From: Acanthosepion pharaonis
Lineage: Eukaryota > Mollusca > Cephalopoda > Sepiida > Sepiidae
Assembly (NCBI GenBank): GCA_903632075.3
Contig: CAHIKZ030003464.1
Location: 381,001-445,000 of the forward strand
Length of the DNA: 64,000 nucleotides
Direction: 5' to 3'
Both the position numbers and the translations under genes were made by a program. Within the stretch, counting starts at the first letter, position 1; every line of letters begins with the position of its first letter. The notes beneath the pieces are model-generated. The model made no database searches. It was not told where the DNA came from and saw nothing but the letters and a program-made list of their open reading frames with translations. Of the stretch, positions 24,723 to 36,689 are shown one piece after another.

Positions 24723-24868
24723 TTTTTGCAAATTTGACAGGTTTCACTATTTAATTTGCTTCATCAGAAATTTTATTGTTGGAATGATTTGGAGTTACTT
24801 TCCTATCTTACCAAAATCATTTCACTCCTAAAATTTCTGATGAAGCTAAATAAATAGTGAAACATGTA
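24680..24868. repeat. (TA)n plus long inverted repeat with CTGATGA cores
   Basis: After (TA)n at 24680-24718, arms at about 24741-24790 and 24813-24863 are imperfect reverse complements of roughly 50 bp. Each arm contains CTGATGA followed 15 nt later by GAAAC when read outward (plus strand 24837-24863; minus strand 24767-24741). Confidence 0.75.
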
Positions 24869-25019
24869 AAAATTATAAGGATTTTTTACTTTTCTTTATT
24901 TTATTATTCTGTTGAATTTAATCCATATTCTTAACTCACATAATATATATTTGGGGAATTCATAATATTTATTAAGGTGTTATATTTTGTTTTTGGTGGC
25001 AATAGTAAGATATTTCATT

Positions 25020-25150
25020 TAACAATGTATTGGTCTTCGAGATAATAAATAATAAATCTTTGTCTTTTAAATAGTAAATCATTTCATTTAACAATCTCTT
25101 GGTCTTTTAGATTGTAAAACATTTTATTTAACAATGTCTTGGTGTTTGAT
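25020..25150 (+). repeat. Three diverged units of about 55 bp
   Basis: CATTTAACAAT(G/C)T(A/C)TTGGTCTT recurs at about 25016, 25084 and 25127 with AATAGTAAAT-like spacers. Confidence 0.6.
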
Positions 25151-25792
25151 ATGTAAATATTAAGATAGGACAGTGGTGATATTTAAAAAAAATGACCCTT
25201 TTAGAAAGAAAAAAACAAAAAGAAAAACTTCCAAATCAATTGTCGAGGGAAACAACTGTGGTGTCAGTTAAAATGTCAGTTTTAGATGAACTTCTGAAGA
25301 TTATAAATTATGCTAAAAATCTTAATAGATTTGGAAGTCATGAGAAAAGAAAGAAAAATTTGCAAAAATTTTGGATACTGAAGCCATCCATTTCTGTAGA
25401 TTGAAATTTATGAGCTGAAGTAGTGTGTTTCCAAACTATAATTATATTCAATTGAAAATCAGTTATTACAAATTATTGACACATTAAATCACATAACTTT
25501 CATCATCATCATCATCAACATAAAAAATTAAAAAAAAACAAATGGTTTAGAGAGTATTCATTAAAATGTATTCAAATAAAAATCTAATGAACATGAAATA
25601 TAGAAGCTAAAGATATCTGAAAAATTAATATAAATGTAAGTTTAAACTTTTAAATTTTGTGGGTAAGATAAAGCAGTTTTTTATTGACACATTAAAAGTC
25701 AGAAATTTTCCCTAACTTCTACTATCCTCTTAACTTTTTAAAAACATCAATGTGCATCATAAAATAAAAATATTCATTTAATATTAACAATA

Positions 25793-25935
25793 TGAATACA
25801 ATTGGGTTTTCTAAATTCTTCTAGTTGCTAAGGACATTTTGTTATAAATTTAGAAAATGCTATTGTATTCATATTGACAATATGAATACAATAGCATTTT
25901 CTAAATTCTTCTAGTTGCTAAGGACATTTTGTTTG
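25793..25935. repeat. Perfect 30-bp palindrome within a direct repeat
   Basis: AATTTAGAAAATGCTATTGT (from 25848) and its reverse complement starting CAATATGAATACAATAGC (25879) are separated by one base. The right arm plus TCTTCTAGTTGCTAAGGACA also repeats the segment at 25793-25840, a template-switch-like arrangement. Confidence 0.85.
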
Positions 25936-26404
25936 TTGTTAATAGTTACTTTGTTTTCAATAAGTTCATTTCGTTTTTGCCTTGAAAAAGTCCACATTGG
26001 ACAAAACTTGTCGGCTAATAATAGTTTTCCTACTGTCTTTTACCTTTATAGATACATACATATCTATATATATATATATAAATCAGCTCATAGGAAATAA
26101 TACTAAAATTATTACAAGGTTTAAATTTTTTCTGTAACTAACTTAAGATTTTGACAAATTTTGGTGCAAGAATTAGTACTCGAGTTGCTTAAACATTTTA
26201 TGCTTACATCTAAGAAATAAAAAAGAAAGACATTTCAATGTAACAAATTTGGAGAATTCTTGTATACAGTATAAAATAATGTATTCAGTAACACTTTTAT
26301 CTTTTTATTATGGGGTAGTTGTGGTTAGATGCTTAAACCACATTGACGTCTATAGTGGAATTGCTTAAGATTTATCAATTGCAGAACTTTAAAAAAAAAA
26401 GAAT

Positions 26405-26830
26405 TTTTCTCTCACTAAAAAATCCAATTTGGAATAGATTTTAATGATTCCCAGGTTTTGGTCCTAAAGAAATTAATTCATATCAATATATAAAAATGAG
26501 AGAGAGTAAAAAAAAAAAAAAATGAAAAGAAAACAATATTTAAATAGAAATACTTGTCCCAAAATTTTTATGAAAATATATGAAAAAAATTAAATTAATT
26601 CCTCCTCCTCCTCCTCCCTCAGAGGTTATTTCTTTAAAAAATCGAAGTTAGAAAGCATGAATTTTAATGAATCCCAGGTTTTGGTCCTAAAGAAATTCAT
26701 TCACATTAACTCACACACATATATATAAAAAACAAAAAAAAAAAAAAAAAAAAAAAAACTGTAAATTTCAATAGTAAAACTTATCCCAGAATTTTAAGAA
26801 AATACATGTAAAAGTTAGAAGCAGAGACTT
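26405..26830 (+). repeat. Diverged tandem duplication, about 220 bp
   Basis: TCCCAGGTTTTGGTCCTAAA at 26449 returns at 26670, each followed by AGAAATT(A/C)ATTCA, an A-run and a TTATCCCA/TTGTCCCA block. A CTC repeat (26602-26617) lies between. Confidence 0.8.
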
Positions 26831-27424
26831 TTGGTGGGACATTAGCTGGCTTTCTGTGCTTTTTGTTGAATTTTTTTCAACATCCAGTTTGAATTTTTTT
26901 CTTTTTCTCTTTGTATCCTGTGCATTTCCATTTTATACTTTTTTCTCTTAGATTTAGAAATTTAAACCAAAATTTTGTAAGGTGGCCATTGCCTGTGTGG
27001 TGAGGCTCCAAGGCAAACCACCTTTTCTTTTTTTTTCTTTTTTCTTCTTTTTTTGTGCTGATATTAAAAAAAAATCAGTCAAGGTTGTTGGTCCACTGCC
27101 CTGGTTTACAGACCATGCTGACCACTGACACTATTGCTTGCATTCAGGTTACTGACTTGTGCATGCTTTTCAAACATTACTGGTTCGCTGAACTTATTAC
27201 TTGCATGGCCATTGTTGTGCATGCAAGAATCTTTTACCAAACACCTCTTTGAGAATTTAAAGAATAAAGGTAATAATAATAATAATGATGATGATGATGA
27301 TGATGATATCCTTTTACAGCTATTCCATTTCAAATCTATAACAGAACGAATAATGTGCCATCTATGTTATATATACATAAGCTTTTTAATTAGCATATAT
27401 ATATATATACATTGATTTGGTAAT
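26831..27424. other. Non-coding sequence with AAT/GAT microsatellite
   Basis: A TAATAATAATGATGATGATG run is at about 27271-27307. No exon was recognised. Confidence 0.45.
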
Positions 27425-28735
27425 TCTTGCAAAAATTAGATAATTGTCAGATTTTAATGAAACTTTCAGAACTTTTACAAATAAATTAAATTATTTTAGA
27501 AATGTTTTGTTTTAGAAAATGTTGGTAAAATTTTTTTACATCGATTACCCCTGACTTATTTAATTGTATGAAATTCCAAGATATTCCTTTTTGTATGGCT
27601 TTATGTTTATATTAGTTATAAGCAAAAGTCTTTGGAGAATTTAAATCATCAATTTTCTTCTCTAAAACAGGACCCCCAATTGCAGAAAATCTGCTCTGAA
27701 TAATAAAATAAAAAATGCAATAAAATTAAGACATTATTTCATTAGAAACGTTTTTAATTGCTTTTATGAATAAAATATATTATGGACATTATTGCCTTAT
27801 GAAAAATATTTTTCAATGAATAATGAATTTTTACAAGAATTGTTTTCATTTTTAAAAAGATTTAATTAGAATAATTTATTAACTTTTAAATCTTTTAAAA
27901 TTCTGTATTAATTTGTAACAATCAAGTGATATTTTTATTAAATAAAAACTATATTTACTAATCATAAATGGAATAGCTTACTACAATTCAATGATGCACA
28001 GTATTTTAAAAAGAATTTAGAATTTTTTTGTGTATATAAACATGTCCATTTTTGCAAATACAAACATCCATACATAACATTATCAGAAAATAAGAGCAGT
28101 AACTATAGTAAATTAAAAATTTATAGGTAATTTTCTAACATTTCCTACACAAACATCTTCATAAGTAAAACTATAAAGCCAGGTACCTAAAATTAAATAA
28201 AAAAATTATAATGCTTAAAATATTTTAAATTTGAAAGATTACTGGGAATTTTAGAAAATATATATAAAAAGACATTTATGTTGTATACATCATGTAATTT
28301 TATAACAATTATCTACTCTTTAGATAAATTTCCCAAACATCAAACTGTCAATGAATGTGTCTCGGTATTAAAAAATGCTTTTCTACAATATTTTAAACTA
28401 AAAATAAGTAATATTTGTTTCAGTTCAGATTAATTAAACATTGTGAGTTAATTTTTCTTAAATAACATTTCAGAAAAATATAATTAATTTTTGAAAGATT
28501 TTTTAATAAAGAGAATTATATTTTGTTAACAGATTTGTCATTATGGACAATTTTGTTGATTTTCCTGATAATCAGAAAAAAAATAATTCCAATCAATTTA
28601 AATTTAGTTTGAAATACAGCAAAGTATTTTTCTTATTGGAAATATCAAACTTAATCTATTAGCTTGAAATTAAAACTAAAATAAAATCTTCAAGAAAGAT
28701 TTTTCATTTTTAAAAGGCATTTGAAACCTTAGGTA
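27425..28735 (+). repeat. Family G AT-rich dispersed repeat
   Basis: It shares with 49335-50770, in the same order: ATAATTGTCAGATTTTAATG, GAGAATTTAAATCATCAATT, AACAGGACC, TATATTATGGACATTATTG, TTTTTACAAGAATTGTTTTC, TCTGTATTAATTTGTA, AAAAGATTTTTTAATAAAGA-like text and TTCCAATCAATTTAAATT. No open frame of note is present, so it is non-autonomous or an untranslated part of a larger element. Confidence 0.75.
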
Positions 28736-28949
28736 TCAGTGTTTTTGGAGGTACCTATATTTAAGCCATATATTTTTCTATCTTATTTATTATGGCTTTA
28801 AAAACAAACATTTTAAAAGGTAAATATTTATATATAATATACATATATATCAAAATGGGGAAGAAAACAAGGTAAAAATGAATTCTTCTTTTATGTGCCA
28901 TGTCCTTTCAGGACGTTCATGGTCATGGCTCTCCACAACAATCTATCCT

Positions 28950-29065
28950 TTAGGAATAGATAGGTTCACCTATTGTGAAGTTCACACGCCTCCCAGGGCT
29001 TCTGAACAGGAGTAGAGGTTTATCCCTTGTTTCTTGTTCAGAATTAGGTTTCTGGTTACTTCTGA
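28950..29065 (-). repeat. Single dispersed copy related to the 204-bp satellite unit
   Basis: The minus strand carries AACCAGAAACCTAATTCTGA, GATAAACCTCTACTCCTGTT and GGTGAACCTATCTATT, matching roughly half of the unit arrayed at 5703-6612. Confidence 0.8.
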
Positions 29066-29145
29066 AGTCCCTTTCACTCTCAGTGGCCCCTTGTGTCTTA
29101 GTAGCATTATTGATTGCTTGGGGTGAATCGATTCAATAAAGAAAA
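29066..29145 (+). mobile_element. LINE 'B' terminal fragment
   Basis: CTTGTGTCTTAGTAGCATTA and TTGCTTGGGGTGAATCGATT are the usual LINE B end; only about 80 bp remain. Confidence 0.6.
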
Positions 29146-29814
29146 AATAAACCCTCTCAGCAATGTTTTTCCTCTTACTATTCCTCCTAAACTCTGTTCT
29201 GCCATTCATTTACACAAACTTATTAGCTCGTTAGGTAGGTTCTTTGTTTTGCCTTTCTTGTCTTCAATATATCCTCTGTGTGTCAAATTCTCCAAACCCT
29301 CTTTCCACATATGTTCCAGAAATTTCAGCTACTGCTTTCTGATTCTAAATACAAATGGACCTTTGTTTCCTTTTAACTCTAACTCTGTTAAAATTAAGTT
29401 AGTCACTGTGAAGTGGTAAATCCAAAAAAATATACAAGAGAAAAAGAATTATAAATGTTTTGTTATAAATTTTTGATTTACCACTTTACGATAAGTAATT
29501 TTTTTATCTTGCTTTTTTTCCTATTGTTTTAACATATTTGTATATATTATATGCTAATATATACTTTTAAGTGTCTATTTTTAAAGCCATAATAAAATTT
29601 TGTTACCACCCATAAATTATTTATCAATTTTTCATTTAAAAGACTAACAGCTTCTCTGAAACCACTTTTGATAATCCGGTTTGTCAAGTACAATTAAATT
29701 TGAATCTTATGTCAAACAGGAGTTTTAAATACATAGCAAATTGCTTTGCTTTAAAAAAGCTCTTTATGTCTGCATGAATGCTTTCTTAGGCATATTTAGT
29801 AAATATTAGTTTAT
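29146..29814. other. AT-rich non-coding sequence
   Basis: A 101-residue open frame near 29114-29419 contains PPKLCSAIHLHKLISSL, which is the antisense of LINE C (compare KPCSTIHLHK at 43.3 kb), so a LINE C remnant lies at about 29180-29330 (+). The rest is unremarkable. Confidence 0.45.
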
Positions 29815-30010
29815 CATTATTTACACTATTTTGACACTATTGTCTTCAGCTTTGTTATTGTTATCATAATGTTTCACTTGTTGTACCCTCTGGCTTTCAT
29901 CAGGTGTATATCGATCTGGGTAACTTACAGGGAATTCTGAACTGAACCCTTTATTTAATCTACAGAGGTAGACTGTTTTCATTCCACTGCCCATGTCTAG
30001 GGATATCATT
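29815..30010 (-). repeat. Repeat 'J' copy with CTGATGA...GAAAC
   Basis: It shares ACTATT...TTGTTATTGTTATCAT, GAACTGAACCCTTTATTTAA and TAGACTGTTTTCATTCCAC with the copies at 56.5-57.9 kb. On the minus strand CTGATGA (29903) precedes GAAAC (29875-29871) by 21 nt. Confidence 0.6.
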
Positions 30011-30088
30011 TTTATTTTAATTAGTTGTAGTGGAAATAAAATGCAGATGGAGCAGACGGTTGCTACTGATAATGCTATCCACCCCAGT

Positions 30089-30580
30089 TGTTCAAAGAGA
30101 CAATGTTTAGTGTTCTGTCTCTGAAGAAAGACGGCACATAGGTACCCTGCCAGAACAGAGCCTGTGCAAGCTCCAGATCATCCAGTTATGAAAAAAAAAG
30201 ATAGTCAGGACGGTTAGCTGAGCAGTATTAGCTATGCAAATGATTCCTTTGCTAGCCAATCACTAAAGTTTTAGGCTCCATAAAAGCAGGCACATTTTCT
30301 GGAAAGGAGGAGTGTCTGGTAGTGTGCCATTTTCACTGCATAATGGAAGTGCCATGTATTACCAAGGATTTCTGTTTGTGTTACCCCAGCATCATTTTAT
30401 ATTTGTTTGTCCTCGTTTGTGTTTCCGGTGTCTTGGATATATTCATCCTGTACCTGTGGGTGTGGAAGTCTTGTCCATGCCCTGCTTATCATGATCCAAT
30501 GTTTGATTCCGGTGATGCTGAGTTTTCCATACCTCTTTGGCAGATACCCAAAGGAGAAAATCACTTCATTTGTTTAACAT
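30089..30580 (+). repeat. Possible solo LTR
   Basis: A TGTT...AACA frame, a CCATAAAAGCAGGC TATA-like box near 30279 and higher GC than the surroundings suggest an LTR, but no second copy and no target duplication were confirmed. Confidence 0.25.
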
Positions 30581-30916
30581 GTTATCATCCAAGGAGCATA
30601 ATTCAATGTAAATTGTTTTAAGTTGTGAAATCACAATAGGAATAACAACTTTTTGATTTGTTTTACTAGATCTAAAAATGTGTAGATATATATAATATTT
30701 ATTTATATAGCTAAATTCCTCATTAGAAAATGGAGAGTAAATTTTATGCTGGGCAACAGCCTCATGAAATTCTATATTAAACTCAAAAATATCTAACATT
30801 ATAATGCTGGTGTTTGCTCCTGATCTTGTGAAATTAGTACTGCCATCTATTCTATCAAATTATTAACTTTAATATTATTATCATGCCATCTCATAATTTT
30901 TTGCATTAGTAATAAT

Positions 30917-30917
<1 letters not shown>

Positions 30918-30981
<64 letters not shown>

Positions 30982-31371
30982 AAATGGACAAGTCCGACAA
31001 TTATTTTAAGACATTTTATGTTTATACATTCTTTTATAGATACAAATATTTAACTAAATGCTCTGTTTATAATAAACAGTATTAAACAACATTTACCGGC
31101 CTGAATGTCCGAGGAATTTTCACAGAAAATATTCGTCCTCCAACAGGATTCGAACCTGTATCCTATATGGAACTGCCATTTAGCTTGACATGCCTTTACT
31201 GATTTGGCTACAGAGGCACATTTGGTTAGCAAGGTTGAATTTACTGTATTTGAACTTCAATCCTCTATGAATTTCTCACATACATTCATATCTGCTCATG
31301 GCGTATCAAATGTAAACAAATGATGTCACACATTATGAAATGGACAAAGTCCGACAATTATTTTAAGACAG

Positions 31372-31408
<37 letters not shown>
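30918..31408 (-). mobile_element. SINE 'F' copy 2 bounded by 33-bp direct repeats and (TA)n tracts
   Basis: The tRNA-like head is at 31136-31217 (minus). The body matches copy 1. GAAATGGACAA(A)GTCCGACAAT followed by TATTTTAAGACA occurs at 30981-31013 and again at 31338-31371, and (TA)n tracts lie at 30918-30979 and 31378-31408 on the outer sides. Confidence 0.75.
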
Positions 31409-31412
<4 letters not shown>

Positions 31413-31781
31413 ACAAAAATGTAAATAGATTTGAAAGTCTCAGTGGGGATAGCGAGGCATCTATCATCAACACATCTGTCATTACCACCACTAAGACCAA
31501 ACTTAATGTTTTTATTACCACTTAGGCAGAAATTCACTTTTGCCAACAGTCCAAAAATGAGATCCAGGCTCACTACAAATACATAAAATGAACAATGAAA
31601 CATTAAAAGAACATAAAGAAATTTTATTCCTTTAAAAATTGATTCCTTTAATTTACATGAAGAAGGTCACAAAACTGGAAACACATGTAAAAAAAATATT
31701 AAGAATAAAATATAATGTATATACACTAAAACAAATCCACATTATAAACAAAAATGTTTGTGGTTTTCTCTTTCTTTAATT

Positions 31782-31785
<4 letters not shown>

Positions 31786-31830
<45 letters not shown>

Positions 31831-32110
31831 TGAACTATAAAAAATATTAAAAAATGAAAATCTTCAGACACACTGGGTTGTATATTAATATTTTTTTCGT
31901 TTTTATTATTATTTCATTTAGATTCCTCAACTAGTTTCGGTCAACATGGCCATCATCAGGAGAAAAAAAAATTTCTGCTTGCTGGTAGCAGTGAACTACA
32001 GATATTAATACAGATATAAAATTTGTCACTAAGTAGATTGATGTTATATTCCAGAATTTTGTAGCTTGACCTTTTTGCAACCATTTAGTCCACTTGTCAG
32101 GAGGTTTCAC
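31786..32110 (-). repeat. (TA)n tract and repeat with hammerhead-like core
   Basis: (TA)n spans 31786-31827. On the minus strand CTGATGA (31959-31953) is followed by GGCCATGTTGACC and GAAAC (31938-31934). The repeat body continues to about 32110. Confidence 0.5.
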
Positions 32111-32214
32111 CAATTGACTGCCAATTTTCTCATTTTCATATAAAATTAAGAAATAAGTTATAAAATAATTTTAATTATTAATATATCTATCTATCTATCT
32201 ATTTATGTGTGTAT

Positions 32215-32278
<64 letters not shown>

Positions 32279-32327
32279 TCACATATATGTATATACTCAC
32301 ACACACATATATATATATATATATATT

Positions 32328-35300
32328 TTTGAATAAAAGACAGACCACGTTAAGATTCCATGTAATAAGCTATTTCACCATAACCCCTTTAACAGGGTTC
32401 TGGATCATCAGACTTTACTTCCAAAAGCTGAAATGAAAAATGAAAAATTCACACGTTTTTTACGGACCTCATCAAGTATACGCAAAGTTAACGAAGTGAG
32501 GTGGGAGAGAGGATATGAGTGTGTCATATGTATCATTTTAGTTTCCTATTTTAACCCCAGTGTGTCGGCTGGATGTTGCTCAAATCTAACGCGTCTCGTC
32601 TCTAGATAAAGGTGGTTAGGGGTGGGTGATAAAGGGCTACAACAGCCCCAATAAATTACACGACAGGTTTCATTCAAATTCCTAGATGATTGTCAGTTCA
32701 CGTTACTTTAACGTGCATATTTGGGAGGTTAAGGTTTGATAAATATCTAAAATTTTAAAAACAATCTACGAAGAAATTCATTTGAAATTCGGTGGAGTTT
32801 TGGGTATTTCCTATGAAGCAGTCGATTGGAAAGATCTATAGACAGAACATTGAAAGAGTAATCCAATTTATATTTAGTACTTTTTCCACTAAAGCTTTTA
32901 TCTTATAGCTTGTTAGGTTGACATTTATTCGTTTGATTTTTGTTCATTAAGTAAACCTGTGATTGTTTTTGATTTTTGTTCATTAAGTAAACTCGTGGTT
33001 GTTTTTAGGCCCTTCTTTTATATTTTCTTATCTACACATGTCTTAAACCCCTATTTGTAACCACATACCTATATCGTCTTATATGCCTATGAGTTCCTAT
33101 ATATACCTACACACACATTCCCACGAAACGATATATGTATATTTCCATCTTTACACAATCCAAACTCAAAAAAGACATCACAAATATAAGAAATTCAAAA
33201 AAATTATGGATCAGAGCTGACAAATCTAAAAATATTTACAAAATTAATCCCTCGGAATACAACCATCTGATTCAAAATAAAGTCACTGGCTCTCATAAGA
33301 AGGACAACAATTCTAAACACTTAGACTCCATACACAAAGAAACTGCGAAATTAGCATTTAAATATAAAATTGCTGATAGAATGGGTACAACTCATCTAAA
33401 AGACGCCTATCTACTTTTTAAAGACCATAAACCTAACTTTCAAAATAATCTACAGTCCAGACTAATAAATCCCCTCCAAATCAGAGTTAGGAATAATTTC
33501 TAAAACATAGAAAAAAAGAATAAACACATCTATAATTAAAAAATACCCGTTAAACCTTTGGAAAGACTCATCAGACACCATTAACTGGTTCCAAAAAATA
33601 AGGAATAAAAATAATACTACTTTTATACAACTTGATATCATTGATTTCTACCCCTCAATCTCTAAAGAATTATTAGAAAATAGCTTAAGTTTTGCCAGAA
33701 TCCACACTGACATTACTGACGAAGAAATAAAAATCATAATGGACTCTAGACAGTCCATACTAAAACTGAACAATACTACTTGGATTAAAAAAGATAGAGA
33801 CAATTTTGATGTCCCAATGGGATCTTTTGATTCAGCTCAAATAGCAGACCTAATAGGTATATACATTTTAGATATCCTAAGTAGATTCCTTGACCCTCAA
33901 AATGTAGGACTATACAGAGATGATGGGTTAGTTGCTGTACCTAATACTAATGGTCCGTTAACAACCCAACTACAAAAGAAAAAAATTAGGGCCTTCAAAT
34001 TTCTAGGATTTAGAATCGAGATTTCTTCCAACTTAAAAATAGTAAACTTCCTAGACGTTACATTTAATCTGAACAATAATACTTATAAACCCTTCCAAAA
34101 GGAAAACCAATCACCCATATATATAAATATTCACTCCAATCACCCGAAATCAATAATTAAACAAATCCCAAATACAGTAAATGCTAGAATAAATAAACTT
34201 TCCTCCAGTAAAACAATTTTTAACCAGAATAAATAGGAATACAATAAAGCCCCGTTAAAAAGCAATTTTAAGCAAACACTAAATTACATAGATAAGTCAG
34301 TAAGTAAAAAATCCACTAAACCCAAAAACAGAAAAAGGAAAATTATATGGTTCAACCCACCTTTTTGTAACCTCTCCAATATTAACATAGGTAAATACTT
34401 CATAAAACTGATAGAAAAACACTTTAGCAAAAATGCATCTCTGAAAAAAATATTCAACAAGATGAATCTAAAGATTAGCTATTCTTGCATGAACAATATG
34501 GAAAGAATTATTAGCTCACACAACAGTAAAATTTTAAAAGACCTTCAGGATAATCTAAGACAAGATCAGGATACAACACGAATGGAAAAATCAACATGCA
34601 ACTGCAGGACAGGATCAGAGTGCCCAGTTGAGGGAATATGCATGGCAGAGAACACAATATATGAAGCAACAATTTTCCCCAAAGAAAAGGTTGAAGAGAA
34701 AAAGATATACATTGGAATATCAGCGGGAGATTGGAAACACCGACTATACAACCATTGCCAATCCTTCAAAAATAAATGTAAAAAAAAACAAACAGCACTA
34801 TCAAATCATTATTGGTTTTTATTGGAGAGTGGCCTAACACCACAAATAAAGTGGAGAATAATATCAAGAGCCAGAACTCCCAAAAACTTCAGAGACAGAT
34901 GCAACTTATGTTTGAAGGAGAAAATTTTCATAATCAAACATAAAGATCCAGACATACTGCTAAATAAACATAATGAACTAGTGTTTAAATGCCGACACAA
35001 AAACAACCTAAACCTAAGTAAGTACACTAAGAAATAATCATATAGGAACAGCAATTTTGAATGTTTTATATTCCCTTTGTTTTTAGAAATATTACTATGC
35101 ACAAGTGGACACTAACACATGACTGTATATATACAACCATGATAATGTATTTGCACACTGAGACACCTGTTGATATGTACATGTATGTTTTTATACGGAA
35201 AAAGAAACATACTTTTTTTTCTTTTTTTTTTTTTTTTTGGTGAGTGTGGAGATGTACAATTAGTTAGGTACTTATATGTTTTGCCATAAATATGAAAGAT

Positions 35301-35480
35301 CGGGTAATATTATATGTGTAAAGACATAGATAATGTAATTAAATACTGAGATAGTCTTTGAATGCAGGCATAAGTGGATGCACAGATGGACATGAGAATA
35401 GGGACAAATACGTAGGTAGAGATATATGTAAGTGCAAATTAACGTATGTGGGTATATAGATATTCTGCAGATTGCGTATG

Positions 35481-35522
<42 letters not shown>

Positions 35523-35624
35523 TATGTACGTATGCATATATGGGTGTGTGTATGTATGTGTATACGTATGGATGTGTAGATATATATATGTGCGTATGAG
35601 TATATATGGGTATGCAGATGTCCT

Positions 35625-35657
<33 letters not shown>

Positions 35658-36559
35658 GTAAGTATAAGTATACATGGAGACAAGAATGGAGACATGTGGA
35701 TGTGCGTTCTCTCTGCAGGTGTATATGTGTAAAGATGGAAATATACATATATTGTTTCGTGGGAATGTGTGTGTAGGTATATATAGGAACTCATAGGCAT
35801 ATAAGACGATATAGGTATGTGGTTACAAATAGGGGTTTAAGACATGTGTAGATAAGAAAATATAAAAGAAAGGCCAAAAACAACCATGAGTTTACTTAAT
35901 GAACAAAAATCAAAAACAATCACAGGTTTACTTAATGAACAAAAATCAAACGAATAAATGTCAACCTAACAAGCTATAAGATAAAAGCTTTAGTGGAAAA
36001 AGTACTAAATATAAATTGGATTACTCTTTCAATGTTCTGTCTATAGATCTTTCCAATCGACTGCTTCATAGGAAATACCCAAAACTCCGCCGAATTTCAA
36101 ATGAATTTCTTCGTAGATTGTTTTTAAAATTTTAGATATTTATCAAACCTTAACCTCCCAAATATGCACGTTAAAGTAACGCGAACTGACAGCGTCTAGG
36201 AATTTGAATGAAACCTGTCATGTAATTTATTGGGGCTGTTGTAGCCCTTATCGCCCACCCCTTAACCACCTTTATCTAAAGACGAGACGCGTTAGATTTG
36301 AGCAACATCCAGCTGACACACTGGGGTTAAAATAGGAAACTAAAATGATACATATGACACACTCATATATCTCTCCCACCTCACTTCGTTAACTTTTGCG
36401 TATACTTGATGAGGTCCGTAAAAAAAACGTGTGAATTTTTTTTTCATTCTTCATTTCAGCTTTTGGAAGTAAAGTCTGATGATCCAGAACCCTGTTAAAG
36501 GGGTTATGGTGAAATAGCTTATTACATGGAATCTTAACGTGGTCTGTCTTTTATTCAAA
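32328..36559 (+). mobile_element. Penelope-like element with about 830-bp inverted terminal repeats
   Basis: A 4.2-kb unit has a left arm (32328-33156) that is a near-perfect reverse complement of its right arm (35727-36559); only scattered mismatches and small indels are seen. The interior (33157-35726) encodes reverse transcriptase followed by a GIY-YIG nuclease, then a TG/TA-rich microsatellite stretch (about 35440-35660). Penelope-like retroelements are known for RT plus C-terminal GIY-YIG and for terminal repeats that may be direct or inverted. The coding frame begins almost at the inner end of the left arm, so the element is probably 5'-truncated, with an inverted copy of its 3' region attached. 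A (TA)n tract at 32236-32271 lies just outside the left arm and another at 36645-36670 outside the right. Both arms carry a CTGATGA...GAAAT motif around a hairpin. Confidence 0.82.
33135..35037 (+). pseudogene. Reverse transcriptase/GIY-YIG polyprotein of the Penelope-like element, lightly broken
   Basis: The first segment (33135-33503) carries the RT N-terminal region, including LKDAYLLFKDHKPNFQ and RLINP. A run of four C near 33474 looks like a one-base insertion that shifts the frame, and more damage lies before about 33555. From there to 35037 the reading frame is continuous except for one in-frame TAG at 34234-34236. RT motifs in order are LDIIDFYPSI (motif A), DVPMGSFDSAQ (motif B) and GLYRDDGL (motif C, the catalytic Asp pair). 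After the stop come an IIWFNPPF block, a CNCR...CPVEGIC cysteine cluster, then IYEA, KIYIGIS and an HRLYNH segment typical of GIY-YIG nucleases, and a C-terminal CRHKN block. The few lesions in a 1.9-kb frame suggest a fairly recent insertion. The likely autonomous parent would copy RNA into DNA in the nucleus. Confidence 0.85.
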
Positions 36560-36689
36560 CATATATGCTCTGAATTTTACATTGAGCTCTCTGGATATCA
36601 TCCTCCTCAGGTCTACCCATACAGATTACCTAAATTTGAATAAACTATATATATATATATATATATATGTATAGAAGTAATTGATTTTT

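Noticed and set aside
35272..35800. Long overlapping open frames of 150 or so residues on the minus strand
   Set aside because: They translate TG/TA-rich microsatellites at the inner edge of the Penelope-like right arm (His/Tyr/Ile/Thr repeats).
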